This document shows positions 50,644 to 59,324 of a stretch of DNA of 64,000 nt, piece by piece. The stretch spans positions 62,001 through 126,000 of the forward strand of contig CANMPL010000005.1 of NCBI GenBank assembly GCA_947499715.1, in the 5' to 3' direction. The stretch comes from an uncultured Paracoccaceae bacterium. GTDB taxonomy: Bacteria; Pseudomonadota; Alphaproteobacteria; Rhodobacterales; Rhodobacteraceae. Position 1 is the first letter of the stretch. Every line of letters begins with the position of its first letter. The notes beneath the pieces are model-generated. The model did no database searches. It was not told where the DNA came from and saw only the letters and a list, made by a program, of their open reading frames with translations. Made by a program: the position numbers and the translations under genes.

Positions 50644-51879
50644 ATGGACATGAACCTTGGGCTAAGCCCCCGCGTCGCCGACCTGCGGGATCGCGTCGCG
50701 GCCATGATCCGCGATGACATCGCCCCGATGGCTGCCGAATATCACGCAGAAGTCGCCGTGGGCGACCGCTGGGCCTTTACCCCGCGCCAGACAGAGATCC
50801 TCGAGACCCTCAAGACCCAGGCCAAGGCCGCAGGCCTGTGGAACTTTTGGCTCACCGACAGCGACAAGGGCATCGGGCTGACGACGGTCGAATACGCCTA
50901 CCTGGCCGAGGAAATGGGCAAGGTTACCATCGCGGCAGAGGTGTTCAACTGCAACGCCCCCGACACCGGCAATATGGAAGTTTTTGAACGCTTCGGCACG
51001 CCGGCGATGAAAGACCGCTGGCTCAAGCCCTTGCTCAACGGCGACATCCGCTCTGCCTATCTGATGACGGAACCCGATGTGGCCAGCTCTGACGCCACCA
51101 ATATTGCGCTGTCATGCGTCCGCGACGGCGATGACTATGTGCTGAACGGTGAAAAGTGGTGGGCCACAGGGGCCGGCGACCCGCGCACTGCCGTCTACAT
51201 CGTCATGGTCCGCACCGGGGCCAGTGACGCGCCCAAGCACCAGCGCCATTCGATGATCGTGGTGGATGCCAAAACGCCGGGGATCGACGTGCTGCGCCCC
51301 ATGCAGGTTTACGGCCATGATGACGCACCACACGGCCATATGCACATCCGCTTTACGGATGTCCGCGTGCCGCGCGAAAACCTGCTGCTGGGCGAAGGCC
51401 GCGGGTTTGAGATTGCCCAAAGCCGCCTTGGTCCGGGCCGGATCCATCACTGCATGCGCGCGATCGGTCAGGCAGAGGCCGCCTTGGAATCGCTCTGCCA
51501 GCGGTCACTGGCGCGCGAGGCTTTTGGCAAGCCCATCGCCACGCTTGGGGCCAACTTTGATATCATCGCAGAGGCGCGGATGAAGATCGAACAGGCCCGA
51601 CTGCTCTGCCTCAAGGCCGCGTGGATGATGGATCAGGGCGATCCCCGCGCCGCCGCGCCGTGGATCAGCCAGATCAAGGTCGTGGCCCCCCGCATCGCGC
51701 TGGAAGTGATCGACGAGGCGATCCAGATGCACGGCGCGATGGGCATCTCTCAGGACACGCCGCTTGCCGCCGCATGGACCGCAACCCGCACCCTGCGTAT
51801 GGCCGATGGCCCAGATGCTGTGCACCGCCGCCAAGTCGCTCGCGCGGAACTGCGCAAACACACGCAACAAAAGATCTAA
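50644..51879 (+). CDS. Acyl-CoA dehydrogenase (ACAD11-like)
   Basis: This 411-residue protein starts at ATG 50644 behind AGGGGGA. It carries the acyl-CoA dehydrogenase marks: AYLMTEPDVASSDATNI, YVLNGEKWWATGAGDPR, GPGRIHHCMRAIGQAEAALE and IQMHGAMGISQDTPLA (flavin and catalytic-base region). It oxidises an acyl-CoA to the enoyl-CoA with FAD. The pairing with the divergent APH-type kinase reproduces the ACAD10/11 module as two proteins. Palindromic element D follows ten bases after the stop. Confidence 0.92.
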   Translation: MDMNLGLSPRVADLRDRVAAMIRDDIAPMAAEYHAEVAVGDRWAFTPRQTEILETLKTQAKAAGLWNFWLTDSDKGIGLTTVEYAYLAEEMGKVTIAAEVFNCNAPDTGNMEVFERFGTPAMKDRWLKPLLNGDIRSAYLMTEPDVASSDATNIALSCVRDGDDYVLNGEKWWATGAGDPRTAVYIVMVRTGASDAPKHQRHSMIVVDAKTPGIDVLRPMQVYGHDDAPHGHMHIRFTDVRVPRENLLLGEGRGFEIAQSRLGPGRIHHCMRAIGQAEAALESLCQRSLAREAFGKPIATLGANFDIIAEARMKIEQARLLCLKAAWMMDQGDPRAAAPWISQIKVVAPRIALEVIDEAIQMHGAMGISQDTPLAAAWTATRTLRMADGPDAVHRRQVARAELRKHTQQKI

Positions 51880-51888
51880 ACAACCGGG

Positions 51889-51941
51889 CTTTCTTTGGTT
51901 CAAAAATATCCCCGCCGGAGGCGCGGACCATATTGGTCCGC
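51889..51941 (-). repeat. Dispersed palindromic element, copy D
   Basis: Read on the minus strand: hairpin GCGGACC-ATAT-like loop-GGTCCGC (51941-51923), then GCCTCCGGCGGGGATATTTT, TGAACC and AAAGAAAG. The 19-base core CCTCCGGCGGGGATATTTT is identical to copy A. It lies between convergent genes. Confidence 0.8.
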
Positions 51942-51959
51942 ATCCCACCAACATCGGCG

Positions 51960-52988
51960 TTAGCCAAACGCGATCTGCACCTTCAGCGCTTGGCTCCGAT
52001 CAGACGCCAAATCAAACGCCGCCTGCATCTGATCCAGCGGCAGCGTATGCGTGATCAAGGGCGTCACATCCAACCGTCCCGATTGCATCAGCCGCACGCC
52101 CGTCGCGAACTCGGCGTGAAACCGGAAAGACCCTTTCAGGATCAGCTCTTTCGCCGTCATCGCCTGAACCGGCAGTGTCATGTCGCCCCCCAGCCCCAGC
52201 TGCACCATCGTGGCCCGTGGCCGCAATGCGGGAATGGTTGAGGCAACGACCGGGGCCACCCCGGTGCATTCAAACAATACGTCAAAATGGCCCTTGTCCG
52301 TGCCATAACCCGCCAAGGCATCGGGCGTTTGCGCGACATTATGGGTCAGATCCGCACCCACCGCGCGGGCCTTGGCCAGCGTGAAATCGGTAATGTCGGT
52401 GGCAACAATCTCTGCCGCACCTGCGGCCCGCGCGACCAGCACCGCCAGCAACCCAATCGGCCCGCAGCCCGTCACCAGAACCCGTTTCCCCATCAGATCC
52501 CCGGCCTGCGACGCTGCGTGCAGCACCACCGCCAAAGGCTCTGCCATCGCCGCCTCTCCAGCGGTCAACCCATCGGCGGGCACGCATTGGTTTGCCTCTG
52601 CCACCATCATCTCGCGAAAGGCGCCCTGAATATGCGGGAACGGCATGGCAGAGCCATAAAACCGCATGTGCAGGCAATGGTTCTGCGCCCCTTCAAGGCA
52701 ATACGCGCAACTCCCACAGGGCCGCGACGGCGACACCGCCACAAGCTGGCCGGGCGTAAGATCCACACCGTCCCCCGCGCTCTCAATCACCCCCGCGACC
52801 TCGTGCCCCAAAATCATCGGCTCTTTCAGCCGCACCGGGCCAAAGCCGCCGTGGTTATAGTAATGCAGGTCCGATCCACAGATCCCGCCTGCGGCCATCT
52901 TGATCCGCACCTGACCGGGGCCGGGGGCCGGGCTGTCCCGCTCTTCCAAACGCAGATCCTTGGCGGCATGGGCAACGATGGCTTTCAT
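51960..52988 (-). CDS. idnD: L-idonate 5-dehydrogenase
   Basis: This 342-residue zinc-dependent medium-chain dehydrogenase has GGICGSDLHYYNHGGFG (catalytic zinc Cys), GHEVAGVIESAGDGV, the structural zinc group CGSCAYCLEGAQNHC, and the cofactor motif VLVTGCGPIGLLAVLVA. SDLHYYNHGGFGPVRLKEPMILGHEV is the hallmark of the IdnD branch rather than other sorbitol-type dehydrogenases. It oxidises L-idonate to 5-keto-D-gluconate. It lies 10 bases after the 2-hydroxyacid dehydrogenase gene; the IdnO and gluconokinase genes lie across the divergent promoter. Confidence 0.92.
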   Translation of the reverse strand: MKAIVAHAAKDLRLEERDSPAPGPGQVRIKMAAGGICGSDLHYYNHGGFGPVRLKEPMILGHEVAGVIESAGDGVDLTPGQLVAVSPSRPCGSCAYCLEGAQNHCLHMRFYGSAMPFPHIQGAFREMMVAEANQCVPADGLTAGEAAMAEPLAVVLHAASQAGDLMGKRVLVTGCGPIGLLAVLVARAAGAAEIVATDITDFTLAKARAVGADLTHNVAQTPDALAGYGTDKGHFDVLFECTGVAPVVASTIPALRPRATMVQLGLGGDMTLPVQAMTAKELILKGSFRFHAEFATGVRLMQSGRLDVTPLITHTLPLDQMQAAFDLASDRSQALKVQIAFG

Positions 52989-52998
52989 ATCTTGTCCT

Positions 52999-53946
52999 TC
53001 ACGTCACAGGCGTCAGCAGCGGCTGACCGGCAAAATGCGCCGTCAGATTATCGCGCACCAGCTTGCCCATGGCCTGCCGGGTCTCAATCGTGCCAGAGGC
53101 ATGGTGCGGTTGCAAAAGCACGTTATCAAGCTGCAAAAAGCGTGGATCCAGCGCCGGTTCGCCCTCAAACACATCCAGCGCCGCCGACCCCAGCGTGCCA
53201 TCCGCCAGCGCCGCAATCAGCGCCTCCTCATCGATGTTTGATGCGCGGCTGATGTTAATCACCATCCCCTCGGGCCCCAACGCCTTGATCACATCCGCGC
53301 CGACGATATGCCGTGTCTCAGCAGAAGCCGCGAGCGTCACAAACAGGAAATCCGACCGTGCCGCCAAGGCCACCGGATCGTTGATAAACTCCCAATCGGG
53401 CGCGTAATCCTTGGCCGCCACATCGCTATAGGCAATCTCCATATCAAAGCCCGCAAGCCGCTTGCCAACCTCAAACCCGATCCGTCCCAGCCCCAGGATC
53501 CCGGCCTTGCGGCCAAAGACCCTGCGCTGCAGCGGATATAGCCCATCCCGCGCCCAGGACCCATCCCGGACCCAAGCCGCGGCCCCGATCATGCCGCGCG
53601 ACTGGCAGAGCATCATCGCCACGCCCAGATCCGCCACATCCTGCGTCAGCACATCGGGCGTATTGGTGACCGCCACACCTGCTGCGCGGGCCGCGTCCAG
53701 ATCCACCGCATCATAACCGACGCCATAAACCGAAATCAGCCGCAGATTAGGGCAGGCCGCAATCATTGCTGCATCCGCCCCCAATTCACCCCGCGTCGCA
53801 ATCGCCTGCACATCCGGCCCCACACGGGCCAGAAACGCCGCGCGATCATCCGCCTCAAACAGCCGTTTGACGTCAAAGGCCTGATCCAGCGGTTCCTGAT
53901 CCCATGCCGGATAGGGGCCAACTTGCAGAATAATTGGTTTGCTCAT
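52999..53946 (-). CDS. D-2-hydroxyacid dehydrogenase (GhrB-like)
   Basis: This 315-residue protein contains the NAD(P)-binding GILGLGRIGFEVGKRLAGF, catalytic Arg in INISRASNIDEEAL, Glu in DVFEGEPALDP and the His of LQPHHASGT. It belongs to the glyoxylate/hydroxypyruvate/2-ketogluconate reductase branch. In this cluster it probably interconverts a 2-keto and 2-hydroxy sugar acid such as 2-ketogluconate and gluconate; substrate is inference. It is the first gene of the left transcript, starting 25 bases from operator 1. Confidence 0.88.
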   Translation of the reverse strand: MSKPIILQVGPYPAWDQEPLDQAFDVKRLFEADDRAAFLARVGPDVQAIATRGELGADAAMIAACPNLRLISVYGVGYDAVDLDAARAAGVAVTNTPDVLTQDVADLGVAMMLCQSRGMIGAAAWVRDGSWARDGLYPLQRRVFGRKAGILGLGRIGFEVGKRLAGFDMEIAYSDVAAKDYAPDWEFINDPVALAARSDFLFVTLAASAETRHIVGADVIKALGPEGMVINISRASNIDEEALIAALADGTLGSAALDVFEGEPALDPRFLQLDNVLLQPHHASGTIETRQAMGKLVRDNLTAHFAGQPLLTPVT

Positions 53947-53961
53947 GGCGCCATTCCTTGC

Positions 53962-54016
53962 TTGACAACATTTGGTATCGGTAACATGTTATCGGTAACA
54001 ACAATTGCGCTGTCAA
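53962..54016. promoter_or_regulatory. Divergent idn promoters with GntR-like double operator
   Basis: Two related half-palindromes, TTGGTA-TCGG-TAACA (53972-53986) and TGTTA-TCGG-TAACA (53987-54000), abut in direct repeat (TATCGGTAACA twice). The second is nearly the known enteric GntR/IdnR operator ATGTTA-N4-TAACAT. A plus-strand TTGACA lies at 53962-53967. A minus-strand TTGACA (54016-54011) with 17 bases to GATAAC covers operator 2. Binding would block both promoters. The LacI-type gene at 56493 is the obvious ligand. Confidence 0.75.
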
Positions 54017-54045
54017 GCGGCATCATCAAGATACAAGGGAACGCC

Positions 54046-54798
54046 ATGTCTGATCTATTTTCGCTTCAGGGGAAACGTGCGTTGATCACCGGATCATCGC
54101 AGGGCATCGGCTTTGCGCTGGCTAAAGGGCTGATCGCGGCAGGCGCTTCGGTTGTCTTGAACGGGCGCAACACCGAAAAGCTGACCAAAGCCGCCGCAGC
54201 CCTTGGCGGCGCCGATACGCTGGCCTTTGATGCCACCGACCATGACGCCGTGCGCGCCGCTGTTGACGGGTTTGAGGCCGCGACCGGCCCCATTGATATC
54301 CTTGTGAACAACGCCGGCATGCAGCACCGGACAGAGCTTGAAAACTTCCCCGCCGACGCCTTTGAGCGCCTGTTGCAAACCAATATCGCCAGCGTCTTTC
54401 ATGTGGGTCAAGCCGTCGCGCGGCACATGATTGGCCGGGGCGCAGGCAAGATCATCAACATCGCCTCGGTGCAAACCGCACTCGCGCGGCCCGGTATCGC
54501 ACCCTATACTGCGACCAAGGGTGCCGTTGGCAACCTGACCAAAGGCATGGCCACCGATTGGGCGAAACACGGATTGCAATGCAATGCCATCGCGCCGGGC
54601 TACTTTGACACCCCCCTCAACGCGGCCCTTGTGGCGGACCCTGAGTTTTCAGCTTGGTTGGAAAAGCGCACGCCCGCCGGGCGCTGGGGCAACGTCGATG
54701 AACTGGTCGGCGCTTGCGTCTTTCTGTCGTCCGCCGCCTCCAGCTTTGTGAACGGTCACACGCTTTATGTCGATGGCGGCATCACGGCGTCGCTCTGA
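54046..54798 (+). CDS. idnO: Gluconate 5-dehydrogenase (SDR)
   Basis: This 250-residue short-chain dehydrogenase starts at ATG 54046 with AAGGGA five bases before. Features: TGSSQGIGFALAKGL, NNAGMQHRTELENFP, INIASVQTALARPGIAPYTATKGAVG (Ser, Tyr, Lys) and FVNGHTLYVDGG. NNAGMQHR-xxLE-xFP and IASVQxxLARPGIAPYTATKGAV are typical of 5-keto-D-gluconate 5-reductase (IdnO/Gno). It reduces 5-ketogluconate to D-gluconate. It is followed at zero spacing by gntK. Confidence 0.92.
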   Translation: MSDLFSLQGKRALITGSSQGIGFALAKGLIAAGASVVLNGRNTEKLTKAAAALGGADTLAFDATDHDAVRAAVDGFEAATGPIDILVNNAGMQHRTELENFPADAFERLLQTNIASVFHVGQAVARHMIGRGAGKIINIASVQTALARPGIAPYTATKGAVGNLTKGMATDWAKHGLQCNAIAPGYFDTPLNAALVADPEFSAWLEKRTPAGRWGNVDELVGACVFLSSAASSFVNGHTLYVDGGITASL

Positions 54799-55296
54799 AT
54801 GGCGCGCTTTGTCGTCATGGGGGTTTCGGGCTGCGGCAAGTCCTCTGTCGGGGCGGACTTGGCCGCGCGATGCGGGCTGGTGTTCCTTGACGGTGATGAC
54901 CTGCACCCGCCTGCCAACATTGCAAAGATGTCCGCCGGTATTCCCTTGGACGACAGCGACCGCGCCCCATGGCTGGCTGACGTGGGCAAGGCGCTATCGC
55001 GGCAAGATGACGTGATCATCGGCTGTTCCGCGCTCAAGGTGGCCTACCGCGATATCATCCGCCAGTTCGCGGCCCATCCGGTCCATTTCCTGCATCTTTC
55101 GGCCCCGCAACCCGTGCTCGTCGCCCGCGTGAACGCCCGCACCGACCACTTTATGCCGCCTGCCTTGCTTGACAGCCAATATGCGGCCCTTCAACCGCTT
55201 GGCCGGGCCGAGGACGGCCAAACCATTGATATTGATCAACCCTTTGACGCCGTGCTTGCGACGGCAGAGGCTTATGTAAAGGATCACACCACATGA
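54799..55296 (+). CDS. gntK: Gluconokinase
   Basis: This 165-residue protein has the P-loop MGVSGCGKSSVGADLA, DGDDLHPPANIAKMSAGIPLDDSDRAPWL (read in parts) and CSALKVAYRDIIR, the full signature of GntK/IdnK. It phosphorylates D-gluconate to 6-phosphogluconate, which feeds the Entner-Doudoroff or pentose phosphate routes. Its start abuts the idnO stop and its stop overlaps the next gene by four bases, so the operon is coupled. Confidence 0.97.
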   Translation: MARFVVMGVSGCGKSSVGADLAARCGLVFLDGDDLHPPANIAKMSAGIPLDDSDRAPWLADVGKALSRQDDVIIGCSALKVAYRDIIRQFAAHPVHFLHLSAPQPVLVARVNARTDHFMPPALLDSQYAALQPLGRAEDGQTIDIDQPFDAVLATAEAYVKDHTT

Positions 55297-56180
55297 GCGA
55301 GAAAATTGCCCTGATCGGGGCCGGGGCCATGGGCAGTGCGATCGGCACACGGCTATTGGACACCGGCAACAGCCTGAAGGTCTTTGATTTGAACCCCGAT
55401 GCCGTTGCGGCCCTCGTCGCCAAAGGCGGCGTCGCTGCCAGCAGCGCGGCAGAGGCGGCGCGGGATGTGGACTTTGTCATCACCAGCCTCAACGCCGCCC
55501 GCATCGTCGACATCGCGGCCTTTGGCCCCGGTGGCATCGTCGAAGGCGCGGCCAAAGGCACTGTCATTATCGACATGTCCTCGATTGATCCCGCCGCCAC
55601 CCGCGACCTTGCCGCCCGCGCGTCCGACGCGGGTCTGGCCTGGGTCGACAGCCCGCTCTCAGGCGGCGCACCCAAGGCGCTGACGGGCGAATTGACCCTG
55701 ATGGCGGGTGGGGAGGCCGCGGATGTCGAACGGGCGCATCTTGCCCTGAAACACGTCGCATCAAACTACACCCACATGGGGCCAGCCGGGGCAGGGCAGA
55801 CGACCAAACTGATCAACCAAGTCCTGTGTGGCCTTGGCTTTCTTGCCGTGGCAGAGGCCGCCCAACTGGCGATGGATGCAGGCGTTGACGCCGCCAAGAT
55901 CCCGCAAGCCCTGAAAGGGGGGCGTGCCGATTCAGCGCTCTTGCAGGAATATCTGCCGCGCTTTGTGACCAAGGATTACCGCCGCACGGGCCGCATCGAC
56001 AACATGGTCAAGGACCTGAATGCGGTGAATGACCTCGCCCGCCAAACCGGCACCTCCATGCCCATGACCGCCCTGTGCGCAGAGATCCACCGCATGCTGA
56101 CCGCCGCCGGTCTGGGCGGCGAAGACCAAGCCGCCGTGATGGAGTTTTTCAACGGCGCCAAACAGGAGATCCAGCCATGA
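55293..56180 (+). CDS. NAD(P)-dependent 3-hydroxyacid dehydrogenase (GarR-like)
   Basis: This 295-residue protein of the 3-hydroxyisobutyrate/tartronate-semialdehyde reductase family contains IALIGAGAMGSAIGTRLL, VDSPLSGGAPKALTGELTLMAGG, the catalytic Lys segment GAGQTTKLINQVLCG and DLNAVNDLARQTG. It may reduce tartronate semialdehyde or a sugar-acid-derived keto compound. It sits inside the idonate/gluconate operon, so a role in sugar-acid use is likely; the exact substrate is not shown. Confidence 0.9.
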   Translation: MSEKIALIGAGAMGSAIGTRLLDTGNSLKVFDLNPDAVAALVAKGGVAASSAAEAARDVDFVITSLNAARIVDIAAFGPGGIVEGAAKGTVIIDMSSIDPAATRDLAARASDAGLAWVDSPLSGGAPKALTGELTLMAGGEAADVERAHLALKHVASNYTHMGPAGAGQTTKLINQVLCGLGFLAVAEAAQLAMDAGVDAAKIPQALKGGRADSALLQEYLPRFVTKDYRRTGRIDNMVKDLNAVNDLARQTGTSMPMTALCAEIHRMLTAAGLGGEDQAAVMEFFNGAKQEIQP

Positions 56181-56509
56181 TCACGCGTTTCGCATTATTC
56201 GAAGGGGCCGTCCGCCCCGGTCAAACCGACGCCTTCCGCGCCGCCGTTCTGGACCGCCTCGTGCCGCTGTGGACCGCGTTCCCCGGCAATACCGATGTGC
56301 GCGTCATGTTCGGCGAAGACCGCGACCCCGGCGCGCCTGAATTTCCGTTGATCCTTGCGATCACATACCCCGATGTTGCAACCATGAACGCGGCACTTGA
56401 TTCCCCGGCCCGGCACCAATCAAAGGAGGTCACAGGTCAGATTGTTGATGCCCATTTTGAGGGCCGCATCCACCACCACGTGACTGATATGCATGACTAC
56501 CAATCCTGA
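56177..56509 (+). CDS. Small dimeric alpha-beta barrel (ABM-like) protein
   Basis: This 110-residue protein starts at ATG 56177 in an ATGA overlap with the dehydrogenase gene. ITRFALFEGAVRPGQTDAFR and FPLILAITYPDVATMNAALD with a C-terminal GRIHHHVTDM suggest the ferredoxin-like dimeric barrel of antibiotic-biosynthesis-monooxygenase or EthD-like families. The histidine triplet near the end could bind metal. Function is unknown; its fixed place in the sugar-acid operon suggests an accessory such as an isomerase or detoxifying role. It overlaps the regulator gene by 17 bases. Confidence 0.7.
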   Translation: MITRFALFEGAVRPGQTDAFRAAVLDRLVPLWTAFPGNTDVRVMFGEDRDPGAPEFPLILAITYPDVATMNAALDSPARHQSKEVTGQIVDAHFEGRIHHHVTDMHDYQS

Positions 56510-57512
56510 TTCCACCCGCCGCGTCACCATGCGCGATGTCGCCCGCGCGGTGGATATGTCGCCGATGACGGTCAGCCGTGCCCTGCGTGGGGACGAAACC
56601 GTGAATCCCAAAACCCGCGCCACCATTCGCGATAAGGCGGCAGAGCTGGGCTATGTCTACGACACCACAGCGCAGGCCTTTCGCACCCAGAAAAGCGGAT
56701 TTGTCGCGGTCACGCTGCCGTCGATCAACAACGCTAATTTCGCAGAAACCTTTCGCGGTCTCACCGATGCCCTGGCCGGTAGCGGGCTACAGCTTTTGCT
56801 GGGCAGCACTGGCTATAGCGTTGAAAAAGAGGAACAACTTGTCGGCCAACTGCTGACCCGCAATCCAGAGGCACTGATCCTGACAGGCGGGCATCACACC
56901 GACGAGACCCGCAAACTGCTGGGGGCCGCGCGGATCCCGGTGATTGAGATCTGGGATCTGCCAGATGCACCCTTGGGCCATGTCGTGGGGTTTTCCAACG
57001 CGGATGCGATGGCCGACACCGTGGCGCATCTTGCGAGTAAGGGGCACCGCAAGCTGGCCTTTCTTGGCGCATCCGCGGTCAGCGACTGGCGCGGTGCGGC
57101 GCGGCGTGACGGCGTCATCGCTGCGGCGGCAAAACTGGGCTTGCCGCCAGTCACCATGATCGACGCCGGGCAGGCCCCGGTTTCCATGCGCGATGGTGCG
57201 CAGGCGGTCGCGGCGATCGGCCCCAGCATTGCCGATTTTGACGCGCTTGTCTGTGTATCTGACCCTGTCGCCTTTGGTGCGCTGAACGCTTGCCGTCGCT
57301 TGGGGCTGGATGTTCCGGGCGACCTAGCAATCACCGGATTTGGCCAGTTCGACGTGGCCATGGTCTCGCACCCTCGGATCACAACCGTGGCGGTGCACGC
57401 CAATGAAATTGGTGCCCGTGCGGCAGATGTGCTGCGCGATGTCTTTGCGGGCAACAACGCCCCGCAAGTCATTGATGTTGGCTCAGAATTTCAGCCCGGC
57501 GAGACAAGCTAG
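56493..57512 (+). CDS. LacI family regulator (GntR/IdnR type)
   Basis: This 339-residue protein has a LacI helix-turn-helix (VTMRDVARAVDMSPMTVSRALRG) with hinge helix near KTRATIRDKAAELGYV, then a periplasmic-binding-like sensor domain (65-335) with GFVAVTLPSINNANFAETF and GDLAITGFGQFDVAMVSHP. It closely resembles the gluconate repressor GntR in layout, which fits the TGTTA-N4-TAACA operator between the divergent idn genes. It is the last gene of the right-hand operon. Gluconate, 5-ketogluconate or a phosphate of them would be the inducer. Confidence 0.92.
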   Translation: MTTNPDSTRRVTMRDVARAVDMSPMTVSRALRGDETVNPKTRATIRDKAAELGYVYDTTAQAFRTQKSGFVAVTLPSINNANFAETFRGLTDALAGSGLQLLLGSTGYSVEKEEQLVGQLLTRNPEALILTGGHHTDETRKLLGAARIPVIEIWDLPDAPLGHVVGFSNADAMADTVAHLASKGHRKLAFLGASAVSDWRGAARRDGVIAAAAKLGLPPVTMIDAGQAPVSMRDGAQAVAAIGPSIADFDALVCVSDPVAFGALNACRRLGLDVPGDLAITGFGQFDVAMVSHPRITTVAVHANEIGARAADVLRDVFAGNNAPQVIDVGSEFQPGETS

Positions 57513-58006
57513 GTCTTGCGGAACTGGTCGAGGCTCACGACTTCGGCCTCTTTGGGGGCCGCGTCGGCCTCATCCGGTTCGACCATTTCGTCCATCGGGG
57601 CCTCGGCTGCGTCCTCTGGCACCGCGTCGCCGGTGTCGTCGTCGTCTTCTTCTTCCTGCGTCTCAAAACGCAACCCAAACTCGACCGAGGGGTCAACAAA
57701 GGTCTTGATCGCATCATAGGGAATATAAAGCGGCTCTGGATTATTCCCAAAATTCAAGGTGATAGCAAAGCCTTCGTCAGTGACGTCAAGGTTATCGAAC
57801 CATTCCTGAATTACGACTGTCATCTCTCCGGGATAGCGATCCGACAGCCAATCGGCGATTTCGACATCCGGGTGCATCGTGTCGAATGTGATAAAGAAGT
57901 GATGTGCCCCGGGCAGCCCTTCTTTGGCAATCCGGCCCAAAACCTCTTGGATCAGACCGCGCATGGCACGGTGCATAAGATTTCCGTAATCGATGCTGCG
58001 GGACAA
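57509..58006 (-). CDS. sspB: SspB family ClpXP adaptor
   Basis: This 165-residue protein uses a TTG start at 58006, seven bases after GGAGG (58018-58014), giving MSRSIDYGNLMHRAMRGLIQ, the usual N-terminus of alphaproteobacterial SspB. An ATG at 58039 would add 11 unrelated residues. The tag-binding core (HHFFITFDTMHPDVEIADWL, MTVVIQEWFDNLDVTDEGF, LYIPYDAIKTFVDPSVEFGL) is followed by a long acidic linker and a short C-terminal end VVSLDQFRKT, which docks on ClpX. It delivers ssrA-tagged proteins to ClpXP. The ssrA gene lies 4 kb away. The stop shares a CTAG with the LacI gene. Confidence 0.92.
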   Translation of the reverse strand: MSRSIDYGNLMHRAMRGLIQEVLGRIAKEGLPGAHHFFITFDTMHPDVEIADWLSDRYPGEMTVVIQEWFDNLDVTDEGFAITLNFGNNPEPLYIPYDAIKTFVDPSVEFGLRFETQEEEDDDDTGDAVPEDAAEAPMDEMVEPDEADAAPKEAEVVSLDQFRKT

Positions 58007-58067
58007 GGGCAATCCTCCGGTCGGCCGTGGGGTCAGCATAGTAGATTCTTGGGGGGATGAAAGGGGC

Positions 58068-59324
58068 CTAAAGCATTCCCGAAACATGCGCCGAAACCCC
58101 AAGGGCCGCCATCAATGCCAGCACCGTCAGCAGCGACCAACCCCGCTGCCACATCAGGTATCCAGCCACCACAGCCAGCACCAGCGGCACCGGACTGAAC
58201 GACATCAGATCCGGCAAACTCAGCGTTGCAGGCCCAAGGGTCACCGGGGTGACCACGGCAAAAAAGACGTGGAAGGCAAACCAAAGCGACAGATTCGCAA
58301 TCACACCCACAACGGCGGCGGTGATGCCTGACAATGCAGCTTGCAGGCGCGGTTGACTGGCCAGCCAATCGATCAGCGGCGCGCCAGTAAAAATCCAGAT
58401 AAAACAAGGCACAAAGGTCACCCAAAGCGCCATGCCACCGGCCAGCAGAGCCAGCATCGGACCACGCTCTGCCAGACCAGCCAACATCGCAACCATTTGG
58501 GTGACAAGGATCAGCGGGCCGGGGGTGGTTTCGGCCAATCCCAGACCGTCCATCATCTGGGTCGTGGTGATCCAGCCGTAGTCCTGCACCACGGTCTGCG
58601 CCATATAGGCCAGCACCGCGTAGGCGCCGCCAAAGGTCACGACCGCAAGCTTGGAAAAGTAGACGCCGATATCAAAAAGAAACGTGTTTCCAATAAGATA
58701 GCTTACCGCCAGTGGCGCCGCCCAGATGGCCCCACCGATCAAGATAACGCGCCCTGTGCCCGACAGATTGGGCGGGTCAGAAGACTGCACCTCTCCGCGT
58801 GTCATCAAGATTGCACCGGCCACTGCGGCCAGCGCGATGACCAGCGGGAAGGGCAGGCCAAAGGCGAAAAGTGCCAGAAAGGAAAAGCTCGCGAACCCGT
58901 AGGCCACCGGGCCGTTCAGCGCCTTGGCGATCAGCTTTCGCATGGCCCCCAGAACGATCACGACGACCGTCGCCTGCACCCCAACAAACAGCGCCTGCAC
59001 AACGGGGAGCTGGCCATAAGCCCCGTAAATCAAAGCCAGAATTCCGATCACAATTGCGCCGGGGATAACGAATAACCCCCCCGCCAGCAGGCCGCCTGCG
59101 ATCCCTCTTTGTCGCCAGCCAGCATAGGTGGCGAGCTGCATCGCCTCGGGTCCCGGTAGCAACATGCAAAAGGACAGGGCGCGCAGGAATTGCGGCTCTG
59201 TCAGCCATTCCCGGTCCTCGACCAAGGCGCGGTGCATGACCGCGATCTGGGCCGCAGGCCCGCCAAAGGACAGCAATCCGATCCGCCCAAAGACACGCAA
59301 CATCTGGTGCCAGTCGGGCGTCAT
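58068..59324 (-). CDS. chrA: Chromate transporter ChrA (two-domain form)
   Basis: This 418-residue membrane protein contains two CHR domains. FGRIGLLSFGGPAAQIAVMH opens the first, and FSKLAVVTFGGAYAVLAYM opens the second; PGPEAMQLATYAGW and TTPGPLILVTQMVA are the paired PGP motifs. The family exports chromate by proton exchange. The start ATG overlaps the chrB-like stop by four bases. Full-length and intact. Confidence 0.95.
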   Translation of the reverse strand: MTPDWHQMLRVFGRIGLLSFGGPAAQIAVMHRALVEDREWLTEPQFLRALSFCMLLPGPEAMQLATYAGWRQRGIAGGLLAGGLFVIPGAIVIGILALIYGAYGQLPVVQALFVGVQATVVVIVLGAMRKLIAKALNGPVAYGFASFSFLALFAFGLPFPLVIALAAVAGAILMTRGEVQSSDPPNLSGTGRVILIGGAIWAAPLAVSYLIGNTFLFDIGVYFSKLAVVTFGGAYAVLAYMAQTVVQDYGWITTTQMMDGLGLAETTPGPLILVTQMVAMLAGLAERGPMLALLAGGMALWVTFVPCFIWIFTGAPLIDWLASQPRLQAALSGITAAVVGVIANLSLWFAFHVFFAVVTPVTLGPATLSLPDLMSFSPVPLVLAVVAGYLMWQRGWSLLTVLALMAALGVSAHVSGML

